Positions 39,469 through 50,059 of a stretch of 64,000 nt of DNA are shown piece after piece (the first letter of the stretch is position 1; each line of letters starts with the position of its first letter). The stretch comes from Chitinophagaceae bacterium (lineage in GTDB: Bacteria; Bacteroidota; Bacteroidia; Chitinophagales; Chitinophagaceae), in the NCBI GenBank assembly GCA_016722465.1, contig JADKJC010000004.1:62001-126000 (forward strand), written 5' to 3'. A model generated the notes under the pieces. The model was not told the origin of the DNA. It saw nothing but the letters and a program-made list of their open reading frames with translations, and searched no databases. The position numbers and the translations under genes are program-made.

Positions 39469-40449
39469 ATGAAAACAATTGCGCTTGTTACTGGTGGATA
39501 CTCCGGTGAATCAGTGATCTCTTATAAAACTGCCGCTACCATCGAGCAGAATATCGATACCACTAAATGGAACTGTTATACCATTGACATCAATCCGCAG
39601 GGATGGTTTTATACTTCAGCAAACGGAGAAAAAATATCAGTGGATAAAAATGATTTTTCCATTACCATAGACGGCAATAAAATCCTGTTTGATGCTGCTT
39701 TGATCGCCCTGCATGGCACCCCAGGAGAAGATGGAAAACTGCAGGGGTATTTTGATTGTATAAATATTCCTTATACTTCCTGTGATGCCGCTACCTCTGC
39801 ATTGACTTTTAATAAACGGTATACTGTTGCTGTTGCAGCTTTTGCAGGATTGAGTGTTGCCAGGTCTATGCACCTGTTTAAAGAAATTAAGGTAAATACA
39901 GACACGATATTGAAAGAATTGAAACTGCCTGTATTTGTAAAGCCCAATAATGGCGGCAGCAGTATTGGTATGAGCAGGGTAAACGAAGCGGCAGGTTTAC
40001 AGGAGGCCCTGGATAAGGCATTTAAGGAAGATACACAGGTGCTGGTAGAGGAATTCATCAAAGGCAGGGAGTTTACGATTGGGGTGTTTAAAACAAAGGG
40101 AACCATCATGGCATTGCCAATGACGGAAGTGATTTCCAAAAAAGAATTTTTTGATTACGAAGCAAAATACCATGGCGCCAGTGAAGAAGTAACGCCGGCC
40201 AATGCAGCCGAAAGCATCACAGAAAAAGTAAGGGATGCAGCCAAAAAAGCATACAGTATTTTCAACTGCAGGGGCGTAGTGAGGATCGATTTTATTTACG
40301 ATGAGGCTAGCGGCAACCCTTATATGCTTGAGATCAATACAGTTCCGGGGCAAAGTGAAGCCAGCATTGTACCCCAGCAGGTAAAGGCAATGGGCTGGGC
40401 CCTGAAGGATTTTTACAGTGCGTTAATAGAGGAGTGCTTCTGCAAATAA
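39469..40449 (+). CDS. ddl: D-alanine--D-alanine ligase
   Basis: 326 residues from the ATG at 39469; an in-frame TTG just before it is not needed. This ATP-grasp enzyme makes the D-Ala-D-Ala dipeptide for peptidoglycan precursors in the cytosol. Visible motifs are the N-terminal HGTPGEDGKLQGY loop, the ATP-binding VKPNNGGSSIGMSRV, EEFIKGREFTIGVF and the Mg-binding RIDFIYDE ... YMLEINTVPGQSEASIVP. The length is normal for the family. A PASTA-domain protein and a rhodanese follow on the same strand with short gaps and probably form an operon. Confidence 0.95.
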   Translation: MKTIALVTGGYSGESVISYKTAATIEQNIDTTKWNCYTIDINPQGWFYTSANGEKISVDKNDFSITIDGNKILFDAALIALHGTPGEDGKLQGYFDCINIPYTSCDAATSALTFNKRYTVAVAAFAGLSVARSMHLFKEIKVNTDTILKELKLPVFVKPNNGGSSIGMSRVNEAAGLQEALDKAFKEDTQVLVEEFIKGREFTIGVFKTKGTIMALPMTEVISKKEFFDYEAKYHGASEEVTPANAAESITEKVRDAAKKAYSIFNCRGVVRIDFIYDEASGNPYMLEINTVPGQSEASIVPQQVKAMGWALKDFYSALIEECFCK

Positions 40450-40543
40450 TTTTTTGATACTGAAGATTCAGCGAGAAATAAGTGTACAGTACTTAAAAAC
40501 GCTCAATTATCAATTTTCAACTATCAATTTTCAATTAAACCGA

Positions 40544-41338
40544 ATGTTCAAATTCATTACCAATAAACCATTTTGGGTTAACCTGCTGGCAGCCGCAACA
40601 CTGGGTCTTCTCATTATCTTTTTAGTTCTTCAGTTGCTGGGCTGGATAACCAAACATGGGGAATACCTTACCGTGCCTTCTGTAAAAGGGAAGAGTACTG
40701 CCGAAGCTTTGAAATTATTGGATGACAAAGGGTTTGAAGTAGTAATAACTGATTCGGTGTATACCGACACTGCAAGGCGGGGTACGGTACTGAAGCAGAT
40801 ACCCGATGCCAATTCTACCGTAAAAATTAACCGCACTGTTTTTATTACTGTAAACCGTTATGTGCCGCCTATGATTGTAATGCCTGCACTCGAAGGCAAG
40901 GGGCTTAATTTTGTACTGGATATTTTGCAACGCAATCACCTTCAATTGGGCGATACCACTTTCCGCCCCGACTTTATGAAAGGTTCTGTAATAGAACAGC
41001 GTTACCAGGGTAACAGGATATTGGCAGGTGCTAAAGTACAATGGGGTAGCAGGATCGACCTGGTGATTGCAGGCGGCCTTGATGAAGAAGCCAACAGGGT
41101 AGTACCCGATTTTGTGGGCATGACTTACAGCCAGGTAAAGGCCGACCTGGACAGCATGGGTGTACTGGTTACATTGGTTACCAGGCCTGATGTAAGGGAC
41201 ACCATGAGTGCTTTTATTTACCAGCAGCGGCCGCCTCATTTTGATGAGAATAAACAGTTGCAGTTCATTAAACCGGGGATGGTGATAGATATTTTTCTTC
41301 AGCGTGAAAACCCGGCTGACTCAATCAATAAAAATTAA
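40544..41338 (+). CDS. PASTA-domain membrane protein
   Basis: The frame opens at 40454 within AT-rich repeats. The ATG at 40544 (MFKFITNKPFWVNLL) is the better start, giving 264 residues. A single transmembrane segment (~13-35, LLAAATLGLLIIFLVLQLLG) is followed by three PASTA domains outside the membrane (VPSVKGKSTAEALKLLDDKG, MPALEGKGLNFVLDILQ, VPDFVGMTYSQVKADLDSMG). PASTA units bind peptidoglycan stem peptides in kinases and PBPs; here no kinase or transpeptidase is attached. Its place directly after ddl supports a cell-wall role. Such stand-alone PASTA proteins are common in Bacteroidota. Confidence 0.88.
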   Translation: MFKFITNKPFWVNLLAAATLGLLIIFLVLQLLGWITKHGEYLTVPSVKGKSTAEALKLLDDKGFEVVITDSVYTDTARRGTVLKQIPDANSTVKINRTVFITVNRYVPPMIVMPALEGKGLNFVLDILQRNHLQLGDTTFRPDFMKGSVIEQRYQGNRILAGAKVQWGSRIDLVIAGGLDEEANRVVPDFVGMTYSQVKADLDSMGVLVTLVTRPDVRDTMSAFIYQQRPPHFDENKQLQFIKPGMVIDIFLQRENPADSINKN

Positions 41339-41352
41339 AAATCAAACAAGTT

Positions 41353-41661
41353 ATGACAACGATTACTGCAGAAGAACTGAAAGCAAGACTGGATGCAGGT
41401 GAAAAAATAAACATCGTGGATGTAAGGGAACCTCATGAAAATGCGGAGTTTAATATTGGCGGTTTACTGTTGCCGCTTGGCCGTGTACAAACCATGCAAC
41501 TGGAAGATATTGAAGACATGAAAGACGAAGAAATAATTGTGTATTGCCGAAGTGGTAACCGCAGCGGGCAGGCTTGCCAGCTATTGGACATGGCGGGTTT
41601 TAAAAATACCAAAAACCTTGTTGGTGGAATGCTTAACTGGCGGGAAGCGTTTAAACTATAA
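41353..41661 (+). CDS. Single-domain rhodanese-like protein
   Basis: 102 residues, cytosolic, one rhodanese domain. The persulfide-forming cysteine is C65 in the loop VYCRSGNRSG, and the N-terminal INIVDVREPHEN is the CH2A-like motif. It moves sulfane sulfur or acts as a redox relay; the partner is unknown. It starts 14 bp after the PASTA gene, suggesting co-transcription, and hscA (Fe-S assembly) follows after a 200-bp gap. Confidence 0.9.
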   Translation: MTTITAEELKARLDAGEKINIVDVREPHENAEFNIGGLLLPLGRVQTMQLEDIEDMKDEEIIVYCRSGNRSGQACQLLDMAGFKNTKNLVGGMLNWREAFKL

Positions 41662-41824
41662 AGCGATGTTTTTCCGGTAAGTTTTTTAATGGCAACAGCT
41701 TCCCCGCCCTGGCGGTTTTTTTTGTGTTGTATGTTATTGCATAACCTTTTTTAAGATAAGGTATTTTTTCCGCATCCCGAAAAACTAGTTTCTTTTCACA
41801 TCTGCAGCAGCCTTTATTATTTGT

Positions 41825-41832
41825 TACTTTTG
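41825..41832 (+). promoter_or_regulatory. Candidate -7 box of hscA
   Basis: TACTTTTG matches TAnnTTTG exactly and lies 29 bp before the hscA ATG, a typical distance. No clear -33 TTTG at the right spacing. Confidence 0.45.
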
Positions 41833-41861
41833 CACACTTATCAATAAGTGAGATATACCGT

Positions 41862-43748
41862 ATGGCAAAAATAGCAATCAACATCGCAACAGGAAGTTTA
41901 CAGCAGGAAGAAATGATTGTGGGCATCGACCTTGGTACTACCAACAGCCTGGTGGCCATCATTCATCCTGAAACAAAGCAACCCATCGCATTAAAGGAAC
42001 ACAACAGTTCTTCACTGGTTCCTTCTGTGATACATTTCGATGAAGCCGGCAATGTGGTAGTGGGTGAGGAAGCAAAAAAGCAATTGATCTCACAGCCGCA
42101 AAACACCATCTTTTCTGCCAAACGCCTGATGGGAAAATCTTACAATGACATCAAGGCAAACGCTTCTTTCTTTTCTTATAAAGTAATCGATGATAATACT
42201 GAAAGCCTCGTAAAAGTGCAGGTAGGTAATAAATTCTATTCACCCATTGACCTTTCTTCTTTTATATTAAAAGAACTAAAGCAACGGGCGGAACATATTT
42301 TAAAAACACCGGTTAATAAAGCCGTGATCACCGTGCCGGCATATTTTAACGATGCTCAACGACAGGCTACCAGGGATGCAGGAAAGTTAGCAGGCCTTGA
42401 TGTGCTGAGAATTGTGAACGAGCCTACCGCTGCCAGTCTTGCCTATGGTTTGGGAGCCCCCTCTAATTCCCCCAAAGGGGGAGAAGAAAACCCACCCAAA
42501 GAGAAAACAATTGCCGTGTACGATTTGGGTGGTGGCACTTTTGACGTTTCCATTCTAAAAATTGCCAATGGGGTATTTGAAGTATTGTCTACTAACGGTG
42601 ACACTTATCTTGGCGGTGATGATATGGATAAGGCCATTGTACATTACTGGTTGGCACAGGCGGGTCTTACTGAAGATGAATTGTCCGGCAACAGGGAATT
42701 TGCTCAGGCCATCCGCTTAAAAGCTGAAGAAGCAAAAATTCATCTTTCATCCAATGATCATTTCAGTACGGCTTTAAATGGAGATATTTTAACCATTACA
42801 AAAATAACGTTTGAGCAACTGGTGCAGCCACTGGTTGATAAAACAATAGCCTGTTGTGCAAACGCATTGAAAGATGCTGAATTAAAAAAATCAGGCATTG
42901 ATGTGATCGTAATGGTAGGAGGCAGTACCCGGGTGCCATTGGTAAAACAGTCCGTGAGTGAATTCTTTGGCAAGCCGGTAAATGATTCTGTAAATCCTGA
43001 TGAAGTGGTTGCATTGGGAGCCGCCATACAGGCTGATATTTTGGCCGGCAATAATAAACAGGTACTGTTGCTGGATGTAACGCCGTTATCACTTGGAATA
43101 GAAACAATGGGTGGATTAATGGATGTGCTGATACCAAGAAATTCGAAAATACCGGGAAAAGCTGCCCGGCAATATACTACACAAAAAGATGGGCAGGGAA
43201 GTATGCGTATCTCCGTTTTCCAGGGGGAAAGGGATATGGTAAAAGATAACCGCAGACTGGCTGAGTTTAATTTAACGGGGATACCGGGCATGCCTGCAGG
43301 AATGGCAAAAGTGGAAGTGAGTTTCCTGATCAATGCGGATGGCATTTTATCTGTCAGGGCAAAAGAATTGAGAAGTGGCGTAGAGCAAAGCATTGAAGTG
43401 AAACCACAATATGGATTAACGGATGCTGAGTTAGAGACTATGCTGCTGGATTCCATTGCCCATGCCAAAGATGATATTGCATTGAGGGCACTGGTGGAAG
43501 CAAGGACTGAAGGTGAACAGCTATTGAGTACAACAGAAAAGTTTGTCAATAAAAATGCAGCGCTGCTTGCCAAAGAAGAGCTGATGAATACTGCTGCTGC
43601 CATGCAGGCATTACAGTTATCACTTACGCTGGAAGACAAGGATTTGATCCATACAAAAATTGAAGAACTCAATAATATCTCCCGGCCTTATGCAGAGCGG
43701 ATCATGGACCAGGCCATTGCAGTGGCCATGAAGGGAAGAATGGTGTAA
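41862..43748 (+). CDS. hscA: Hsp70-type chaperone HscA for Fe-S cluster assembly, with an inserted repeat
   Basis: 628 residues. The N-terminus ([14 protein letters not shown] before [13 protein letters not shown]) is characteristic of HscA rather than DnaK. ATPase motifs [42 protein letters not shown] and [12 protein letters not shown] are intact. The substrate-binding domain starts after [17 protein letters not shown] and the helical lid closes the protein. It uses ATP to help move Fe-S clusters from IscU. Oddity: between SLAYGLG and [13 protein letters not shown] there are about 14 extra residues ([14 protein letters not shown]) encoded by a GC-rich palindrome, whereas homologues have a short K/E-rich loop. 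The insert is in frame and in a surface loop, so the protein is probably functional. Confidence 0.92.
   Translation: MAKIAINIATGSLQQEEMIVGIDLGTTNSLVAIIHPETKQPIALKEHNSSSLVPSVIHFDEAGNVVVGEEAKKQLISQPQNTIFSAKRLMGKSYNDIKANASFFSYKVIDDNTESLVKVQVGNKFYSPIDLSSFILKELKQRAEHILKTPVNKAVITVPAYFNDAQRQATRDAGKLAGLDVLRIVNEPTAASLAYGLGAPSNSPKGGEENPPKEKTIAVYDLGGGTFDVSILKIANGVFEVLSTNGDTYLGGDDMDKAIVHYWLAQAGLTEDELSGNREFAQAIRLKAEEAKIHLSSNDHFSTALNGDILTITKITFEQLVQPLVDKTIACCANALKDAELKKSGIDVIVMVGGSTRVPLVKQSVSEFFGKPVNDSVNPDEVVALGAAIQADILAGNNKQVLLLDVTPLSLGIETMGGLMDVLIPRNSKIPGKAARQYTTQKDGQGSMRISVFQGERDMVKDNRRLAEFNLTGIPGMPAGMAKVEVSFLINADGILSVRAKELRSGVEQSIEVKPQYGLTDAELETMLLDSIAHAKDDIALRALVEARTEGEQLLSTTEKFVNKNAALLAKEELMNTAAAMQALQLSLTLEDKDLIHTKIEELNNISRPYAERIMDQAIAVAMKGRMV
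42455..42495. repeat. GC-rich palindromic insertion inside hscA
   Basis: CCCCC at 42469-42473 and GGGGG at 42477-42481 flank AAA, preceded by a further CCCCCTC run. The block adds residues to a loop that is short in HscA homologues. It resembles the CCCCC/GGGGG palindromes scattered through Bacteroidota genomes. Confidence 0.65.
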
Positions 43749-43773
43749 GAGGATTTTATAAAAACTTTCCAGC

Positions 43774-45861
43774 TTATTTTCCCCTGCTGTCTTTGCCTGG
43801 AAGAAATACCAGCACACAAAAAGACACCAGCGTAATTAAGCTGATCACCATTGCCCACTTTACTTTCCCGGGTTCAAATACAAAACTGATATTGTTGTTG
43901 CCTGTTGTAATTGGCGCACTCATGAAATTAATCCCATACCCGGTCACTTCTTTCTTCACTGCTCCGTTTATATAATACCAGTGCGGATAAAAATTTTGCT
44001 GCAGCACAAGATTACCGGCTGCATTACTTTCCACATACAATTGTATTTGCTGTGGCGAAAACGACTGGACAATTAGTTTACTTTGCAGCGTATCATCAAC
44101 AAAAATAAATGCCTTGTTGGTATAGCAGTTTTTTGAAGCAGGGTTATCCTGTTCAAAATAAGCGGCCATGTTTTTCAATACAATCGGGTAGGCAACCTCA
44201 CTTTTTGTTCCGGGTTGTTTGTTGTAAAAACTCCAGTCGCCAACCATGTTTTTTGCTGCTGTTGAAATGGTATCAATGCTGTTGATCGGGATGAGTGCCG
44301 GTACAGGGATTCCTTTGGGGGATTGATTGAGCACCTGCTGTACCTGTGCCACAGAAGCTTTGCCCACACCGGTAAAAGGAATGTTTAAAAGGCATGCCAG
44401 TATCATGTCTGCCGCCACCATTTTCATCAACAAAGACCAGTTGCTGAAACGAAGACACCATTTGATACCCCAAAGCAGCAGGAGTTGAATCAATCCCTGT
44501 ATCCAGATGCTGTCGTAAAAACTGATGGCATCGATCAGTGATTTTAATTTGGCTGATAAACCGGCCCGGGAGTGAATATTACCGATATTATAAAAGACAC
44601 TTTCCTTCGTACTAACAGATTTGTATAGCCCAAATAAAATGGCTGCAATTACCAATACTTCAACCGTGTAATAGATCAGTTTTATAAAACCAGAAAAACT
44701 TTTTCGCTGAGTGATATATTGGTTCAGTTGAATGGCAGCAATAATGATAAAGCATAAAACAGCAATGATCCTGAACTCGCCGTTCAATCTTACGTAGCCG
44801 GTAAAAGGGATGAACTTATAAGCAATGGTTTTAAATATGCCTCCTGCTGAAAGCAGCGTAAAGAATATCCCTGCACAAAGTAAAAATACCTGGAGTTTGT
44901 TTTTTTTACCATACAGGCTAAATAAAAAGAACAATAGTAAGGCGAGGCTGAAGTAACTGTTCCGCATGCTGATATCGGTATTGAAAAATGCCTCATTTTT
45001 TACTGTAGCAAATGGAAGCAGTACACTGATCCAGCTTTGTGGAGTGGTTGGATTGAGTAAAGCATCTGCCAGGCTGAGCTTTTCACCTCTTGCAAAATGC
45101 GGCATTATATCAAGGTAGGCCGTGATCATGCCGGCACTGAGCAATAAGAATAACCCAATAAAAATTGCATGGCTGATACCGGCTGTCCTGATTCTTTCCC
45201 CAAGGGGCAGTTGATGCTTGTTTTCAAAAAGATGAAAAATAAAATAAGCCGCAAAGAAATAGAAAGCACTGATGCTGATACCCGGATGTGCAGAAGCCAC
45301 CAGCAAATAAAAAACCAACGCTGTCCTTACTGAATTTTTAAAAGAAGTATTGTTCAATAACAAACCATAACTCCAAAAGCACCAGGGCAGGAAAGCTGCA
45401 CCACTCAGCCAGTTGAAATGCTGCAGATGACCAGCATTGTAACCGCAGCACATAAAAGCAATGGCAGCCATCATGCAAACCTGCTTGTGCAGTTGCAGGT
45501 AGCTGGTTAGTTGGTACATGCCAATGCCACCAATTAAAATGTACAGTAACACTTCCAGTGTAAAAGTATAAGCATTGTACCCAACCGTGGAAGCAATGAG
45601 CCAGGTAACGGGGCTCCAGTAACCGCTGCTCATATCTCCATATTGCGGAATACCGAAATTGATATAGGGATTCCACAATGGAAGGTGACCTGCATGGATA
45701 CTTTCGCTCATAAAAAACTTGGGTGGAAAGTAACCTGTGAATGCATCGTTCTTCAGGAAAAATAAAAAGGAAGAAACGGGCAGGTAAGCAATAAATAATA
45801 CGAGGATGAAAAATAAAAAGGTTTTAAGCGGAAGCCTGTTTTTATTTGCGTAAAATTGCAT
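43774..45861 (-). CDS. YfhO-family polytopic membrane protein
   Basis: 695 residues with about a dozen hydrophobic segments. The first extracytoplasmic loop carries the family pattern (HAGHLPLWNPY..FGIPQYGD), and the C-terminal ~100 residues form a soluble beta-rich domain (AGNLVLQQNFYPHWYYI) ahead of a final membrane segment. YfhO proteins are GT-C-like membrane glycosyltransferases or transporters linked to cell-envelope glycan decoration; the sugar and acceptor here are unknown. It converges on hscA (25 bp apart) and is divergent from a methyltransferase gene. A second YfhO gene lies at 52979-55621. Confidence 0.8.
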   Translation of the reverse strand: MQFYANKNRLPLKTFLFFILVLFIAYLPVSSFLFFLKNDAFTGYFPPKFFMSESIHAGHLPLWNPYINFGIPQYGDMSSGYWSPVTWLIASTVGYNAYTFTLEVLLYILIGGIGMYQLTSYLQLHKQVCMMAAIAFMCCGYNAGHLQHFNWLSGAAFLPWCFWSYGLLLNNTSFKNSVRTALVFYLLVASAHPGISISAFYFFAAYFIFHLFENKHQLPLGERIRTAGISHAIFIGLFLLLSAGMITAYLDIMPHFARGEKLSLADALLNPTTPQSWISVLLPFATVKNEAFFNTDISMRNSYFSLALLLFFLFSLYGKKNKLQVFLLCAGIFFTLLSAGGIFKTIAYKFIPFTGYVRLNGEFRIIAVLCFIIIAAIQLNQYITQRKSFSGFIKLIYYTVEVLVIAAILFGLYKSVSTKESVFYNIGNIHSRAGLSAKLKSLIDAISFYDSIWIQGLIQLLLLWGIKWCLRFSNWSLLMKMVAADMILACLLNIPFTGVGKASVAQVQQVLNQSPKGIPVPALIPINSIDTISTAAKNMVGDWSFYNKQPGTKSEVAYPIVLKNMAAYFEQDNPASKNCYTNKAFIFVDDTLQSKLIVQSFSPQQIQLYVESNAAGNLVLQQNFYPHWYYINGAVKKEVTGYGINFMSAPITTGNNNISFVFEPGKVKWAMVISLITLVSFCVLVFLPGKDSRGK

Positions 45862-45887
45862 GCACTAAAAATAAGGTATTATTAAAA

Positions 45888-46586
45888 ATGGATAACAGAA
45901 CTTTCGATGATTTTGATGCCTATGCCAAAAACTACCGGGCTATTCATACAAAGAATATTCAGTTGAGTGGGGCAGACAGCTATTATTTTGCCGAAATGAG
46001 GGTGCAAATGCTGCAGGGGTACGAACAAAATGAGTCATTAAAAGTACTGGATCTTGGTTGCGGTGACGGTGTTTCGGAAATATTCATGCAGCAATATTTT
46101 CCGCAATGGACAATAGAAGGCATCGATGTTTCCAAAGAGAGTATTGAAATGGCAAAGCAGCAGCAACTGGCCAACTCGAATTTTGCAGTGTATGATGGCA
46201 TTCACATTCCTTTTGAAGATAACAGTTTTAATATCGTATTTGTAGCAGGCGTGCTGCACCATGTGGAATTCAACCTGCATTCGCCCATGCTGGATGAAAT
46301 GAAAAGAGTACTGAAACCCGGCGGCCGTTTGATCATCTACGAACACAATCCACTCAACCCGTTGACAAAATACATTGTAAACACCTGTGCGTTTGACCAG
46401 GATGCCAGGCTGCTGCGTTGTGGTTATCTCTCCCGTTTGTTGCTCAGGCATCAGTTCAACATAAACCAGCGGTTGTATTTTATTTTTTTTCCTCCAAAAG
46501 GCATTTTCAAAAAAATGATCGGGCTTGAAAAATACCTGCATTGGCTGCCGCTGGGTGGCAAGTATTTTATCCGGGCAGTGAAGTGA
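45888..46586 (+). CDS. Class I SAM-dependent methyltransferase
   Basis: The frame opens at 45846, but the ATG at 45888 (MDNRTFDDFDAYA) is preferred because it does not overlap the divergent YfhO start; 232 residues. Motif I is VLDLGCGDG, the acidic motif II ends IEGIDVS, and IVFVAGVLHHV with MKRVLKPGGRLIIYEHNP follows the usual methyltransferase_11 pattern. The C-terminal FIFFPPKGIFKKMIGLEKYL is basic and amphipathic and may touch the membrane or a lipid-linked substrate. The acceptor is unknown; the neighbourhood suggests glycan or lipid modification. Confidence 0.85.
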   Translation: MDNRTFDDFDAYAKNYRAIHTKNIQLSGADSYYFAEMRVQMLQGYEQNESLKVLDLGCGDGVSEIFMQQYFPQWTIEGIDVSKESIEMAKQQQLANSNFAVYDGIHIPFEDNSFNIVFVAGVLHHVEFNLHSPMLDEMKRVLKPGGRLIIYEHNPLNPLTKYIVNTCAFDQDARLLRCGYLSRLLLRHQFNINQRLYFIFFPPKGIFKKMIGLEKYLHWLPLGGKYFIRAVK

Positions 46587-46842
46587 TGTTAAGGAGTTGC
46601 GTTGACTGTTCGGTTAAAGAATGCTGTTTTATCAATCATCCAACCCGCCCAATCGCAACGCCGCTTCAATAAAAGTTCCCAACAGGTATGGCATACAAGA
46701 GAGTTTATTTATTCTTTTTGCTATAACAGTAAACAACAGCACAAGTTCATAACAATGCTGCCACCAGTACTATCGCTGCCATCAAAAAAACCCCCATCAA
46801 CTCTTTCACACAACAAAGCAACTCTTTCCCTAACTTTATTTC

Positions 46843-49694
46843 ATGACTCAATCACGATGCCAACTGTTGCTAGCCTTTTTACTGCTGCCGGGAATTGCCA
46901 ATGCACAGAATTTCGGTGGTAATCCTGCTTCACAAAAATGGTGGCAGGTGAATACCGATTATTCCCGGGTAATTTTTCCAAAGGGACTGGACAGCCAGGC
47001 AAGAAGGATCAGCAATATGGTGAAGCTGCTGGACACGACTACTTTGTACAGCATTGGTACTATCAGCAAAAAATGGAATATTGTATTACTGAACCAGACA
47101 ACAGAATCCAATGCTTATGTGCGCCTGGCACCGGTGATCAGCGAACTGTATATGACACCGGCACAAAATAATTTTTCATTCGGGAGTCTTCGCTGGGACG
47201 ATAACCTCATCATTCATGAGAACCGCCACATGCAACAGTTTGGCAATTTTAATCATGGCTTTACCAAAGTCTTTTCTTTTTTGCTGGGGCAGGAGGGGCA
47301 GCTGCTGGCAAACGGGATTGCGGTGCCCAATTATTTTTTTGAAGGCGATGCCGTATGGCAGGAAACACTGGTGAGCAAACAGGGCAGGGGCAGGATGCCC
47401 GCTTTTTACAATGGCATGAAGAGCCTGTGGATGGCCAATAAAACCTGCAACTGGATGCAGCTCCGGAATGGTTCGTTGAGGAAATTCATCCCGGATCATT
47501 ATGAGCTGGGCTATCCCATGCTGTTATACGGTTATGCAAAATATGGAAAGGATTTCTGGGCAAAAGTAACTTCGGATGCGGTGGACTTCAAAGCTGTATT
47601 TTATGCTTTTAATAAGGCGGTGAAAAGATACTCCGGGAAAAGTTACAGCCAGTTTACCAAAGATGCACTGGAGTATTACAGGGAACAAACCCTGGGTAAG
47701 GCTACTGCAACTGACAATTTTAATTTTATTACTGCTGCCGAAAAGAACAATGTGGTTGACTATCTCTATCCGCAATTTGTAAATGATGATACCATCATTG
47801 TAACAAAGCAGTCTTATAAGGAGCTTAACTCTTTTTACTTTTTGATCAATGGGAAGCAGCAGCAAATAAGAGTGAAAGATTATGTGCAGGATGATTATTT
47901 TTCTTACAGCAATGGCAAGCTGGTATATGCGGCTTATCAAAGCGCACCCCGCTGGGCCAACAGGAATTACAGTGTGATCAAACTGCTGAATATTTATACC
48001 AATGAACAGGTACAGCTTACCAGCCATTCAAAATATTTCTCCCCGGATATTAGTAAAGCAGGAACAGAGATCATTGCAGTAAATGTAAATGAAGATGGCA
48101 GCAATTACCTGCACCGGCTTAATGCAGTTAGTGGTGAACTGGTACTGCAGGTACCCAATCCCAACAACTATTTTTCACTCAAACAAAATATGTTGATGAC
48201 AATACGGCCGTGTCTGCAGTAAGAAACCCAGCCGGGGAAATGGCGTTGGTAAAAGTCAATCTTACTACAGGTGCGACCGAAGAACTGACATCGTTCAGCT
48301 ACAATGTGCTCGGTTATCCAAGCGTCAGAGATGGGGTTGTTTATTTCAGTATGACGGATAACTATTTCAACAGCAAAGAAATTAAACCTGCCGACAGGAT
48401 ATTTGCTGTTTCACTTACTGATAAAAGACTCTACCGTATCAGCAATAATATCAACGGCGTTTACCAGCCTGCTGCCAATTCAAAAAATGAACTGGTATTT
48501 ACTGCAGTTACGGCTGATGGTTCAAGATTGGTAAAAATGGATGTTTCGGCATTGTCTTCAAATGAACTGGTGCTTACACAAAGACCAACACTGAATGAAG
48601 TGCCGGCTGCTTTTGCATTGCAGGGAGCAGGTGCCAACCTGGTTGACAAAGTTCCGGATAGTAAACCGGAAGTGACAAGATACCGGAAGTCATTCCAGCT
48701 GCTGAACTTTCATAGTGCAAGGCCATTTATGGATGGCCCGGAATTAGGGTATACGTTTTACAGCGATAATATTTTAAGCTCTTTTCACAGTGAAGTAACC
48801 TATACTTATAACCGGAACGAACAAAGCCATGCGCTGGGATATGATTTTGTTTATGCCGGTTTATTTCCATTTTTTAGGGCGGGAATTGAACGTAGTTTCA
48901 ATCGGAAAGTTTTTGATAATAGCGGTAATATGTATAATTATGGTGCTACAAAATTGAGTGCAGGGTTTTCCGTTCCGCTGAATTTTATTGGTGGGCGCAC
49001 TTTTAAATACCTGAATGTTGGCGCTGGCTATAACAGCGAATTCCTTCCTGATTCTTTAAAGAATGGCAAAGTGCAAAACACTGCATTCAATTATTTGAAT
49101 TCCTTTGTTGTTTTCAGTAATGTTTCCAGAAAACCCAAACAGCTCATTAACCCTGCATGGGGTCAATCGATATCCTTAACTTACCGGCATGGATTTACTT
49201 ATTTCGATAACAGGAAACTGGTGGCCGGGGCTTCCCTGTATTTCCCCGGTATATTTCCAAATCATAGTATCGTGATAGATGCTGCTTATCAAAAGCGGGA
49301 TACCCTGGGGTTTGACCTCTTCAGCAGAACATTTTCTTTTGCCCGTGGCTACCAGGAACTGAACCAGCGCAGGATGTACAAGATCGGTGTGAATTATCAT
49401 TTCCCACTGTGTTACCCCGACTGGGGATTTGGTAATATGATCTTCTTTCAAAGAATACGGATGAATGCTTTTTACGACTATGGAAATTCGCTTGCAAAAT
49501 TTGACAACGGCCTGCTGCAGGATATAGAAACAAGAAGCACGGGTGCAGAAGTGTACTTTGATACGAAAATATGGAATGCATTGCCGGTAAGCTTTGGTGT
49601 TAGGTACAGCCGTTTGCTGGACATTGATTATTTAAACCGTGGTGCGGTAAACAGGTGGGAAATACTGGTTCCGATTGCGTTGATACCGAATTGA
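46843..49694 (+). CDS. Gluzincin peptidase-like / beta-propeller / barrel outer-membrane protein, one frameshift
   Basis: A signal peptide (MTQSRCQLLLAFLLLPGIANAQ) leads a ~950-residue protein readable in two pieces: 46843 to the T5 run at 48171-48175, then one frame back to 49694. One added T restores NYFFTQTKYVDDNTAVSAV. The N-terminal part has a zinc-protease signature: HENRH (HExxH, H125, E126, H129) and downstream PNYFFEGDAVWQE (E167 region), typical of the gluzincin MA-like clan. Then come TolB/WD40-like propeller blades (KAGTEIIAVNVNEDGSNYLH, GVVYFSMTDNY, NELVFTAVTADGSRL). The last ~330 residues have alternating aromatic strands like an outer-membrane barrel (YTYNRNEQSHALGYDFVYAG). The role may be an outer-membrane-tethered peptidase; no substrate can be named. 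Confidence 0.75.
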
Positions 49695-50059
49695 TACAGC
49701 TGGTAATGCCAAAAGCAAGAAAGTCGTTTGAACGGTGATCCAGACCTTTCAAACGACTATTTTAAACTTGTAAAACACACTGAAAAAACCCTATATAATA
49801 TCTTGATTTTTCTTTTTTTGCCAGCGACCTTTTCACTTTTCTCTTTCGCTGCATCGCTTGTATGATATAGTTTACCCAAAATGTGCCAGGAATTAAGTTG
49901 TTGATAGTAAGTGTGTTATAAAGTGGTTTTGGCATTTTGTTTCCAAAATGCGGAATAACGGATTGGAATATGGAAATAGGGTAGGCATTCAGCCAGCTAT
50001 TTTTTAGAAGCGGCTATACGGGTGAGTGGGATGGGCTATGTTGTAATGAAATGTTGAAG
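49695..50059. other. Intergenic region between convergent genes
   Basis: 365 bp holding one strong hairpin at 49722-49758, listed separately. The rest is AT-rich and shows no supportable gene. Confidence 0.5.
49722..49764. terminator. Hairpin, possible terminator
   Basis: An 11-bp perfect stem (AGTCGTTTGAA against TTCAAACGACT) with a 15-nt loop, followed by ATTTTAAA. It lies 28 bp after the propeller/barrel gene. The loop is long and the T run short, so termination is likely but not certain. Confidence 0.55.

Noticed and set aside
42758..43672. 304-codon open frame antisense to hscA
   Set aside because: It mirrors hscA codons and encodes a Ser/Leu-rich low-information text; a shadow.
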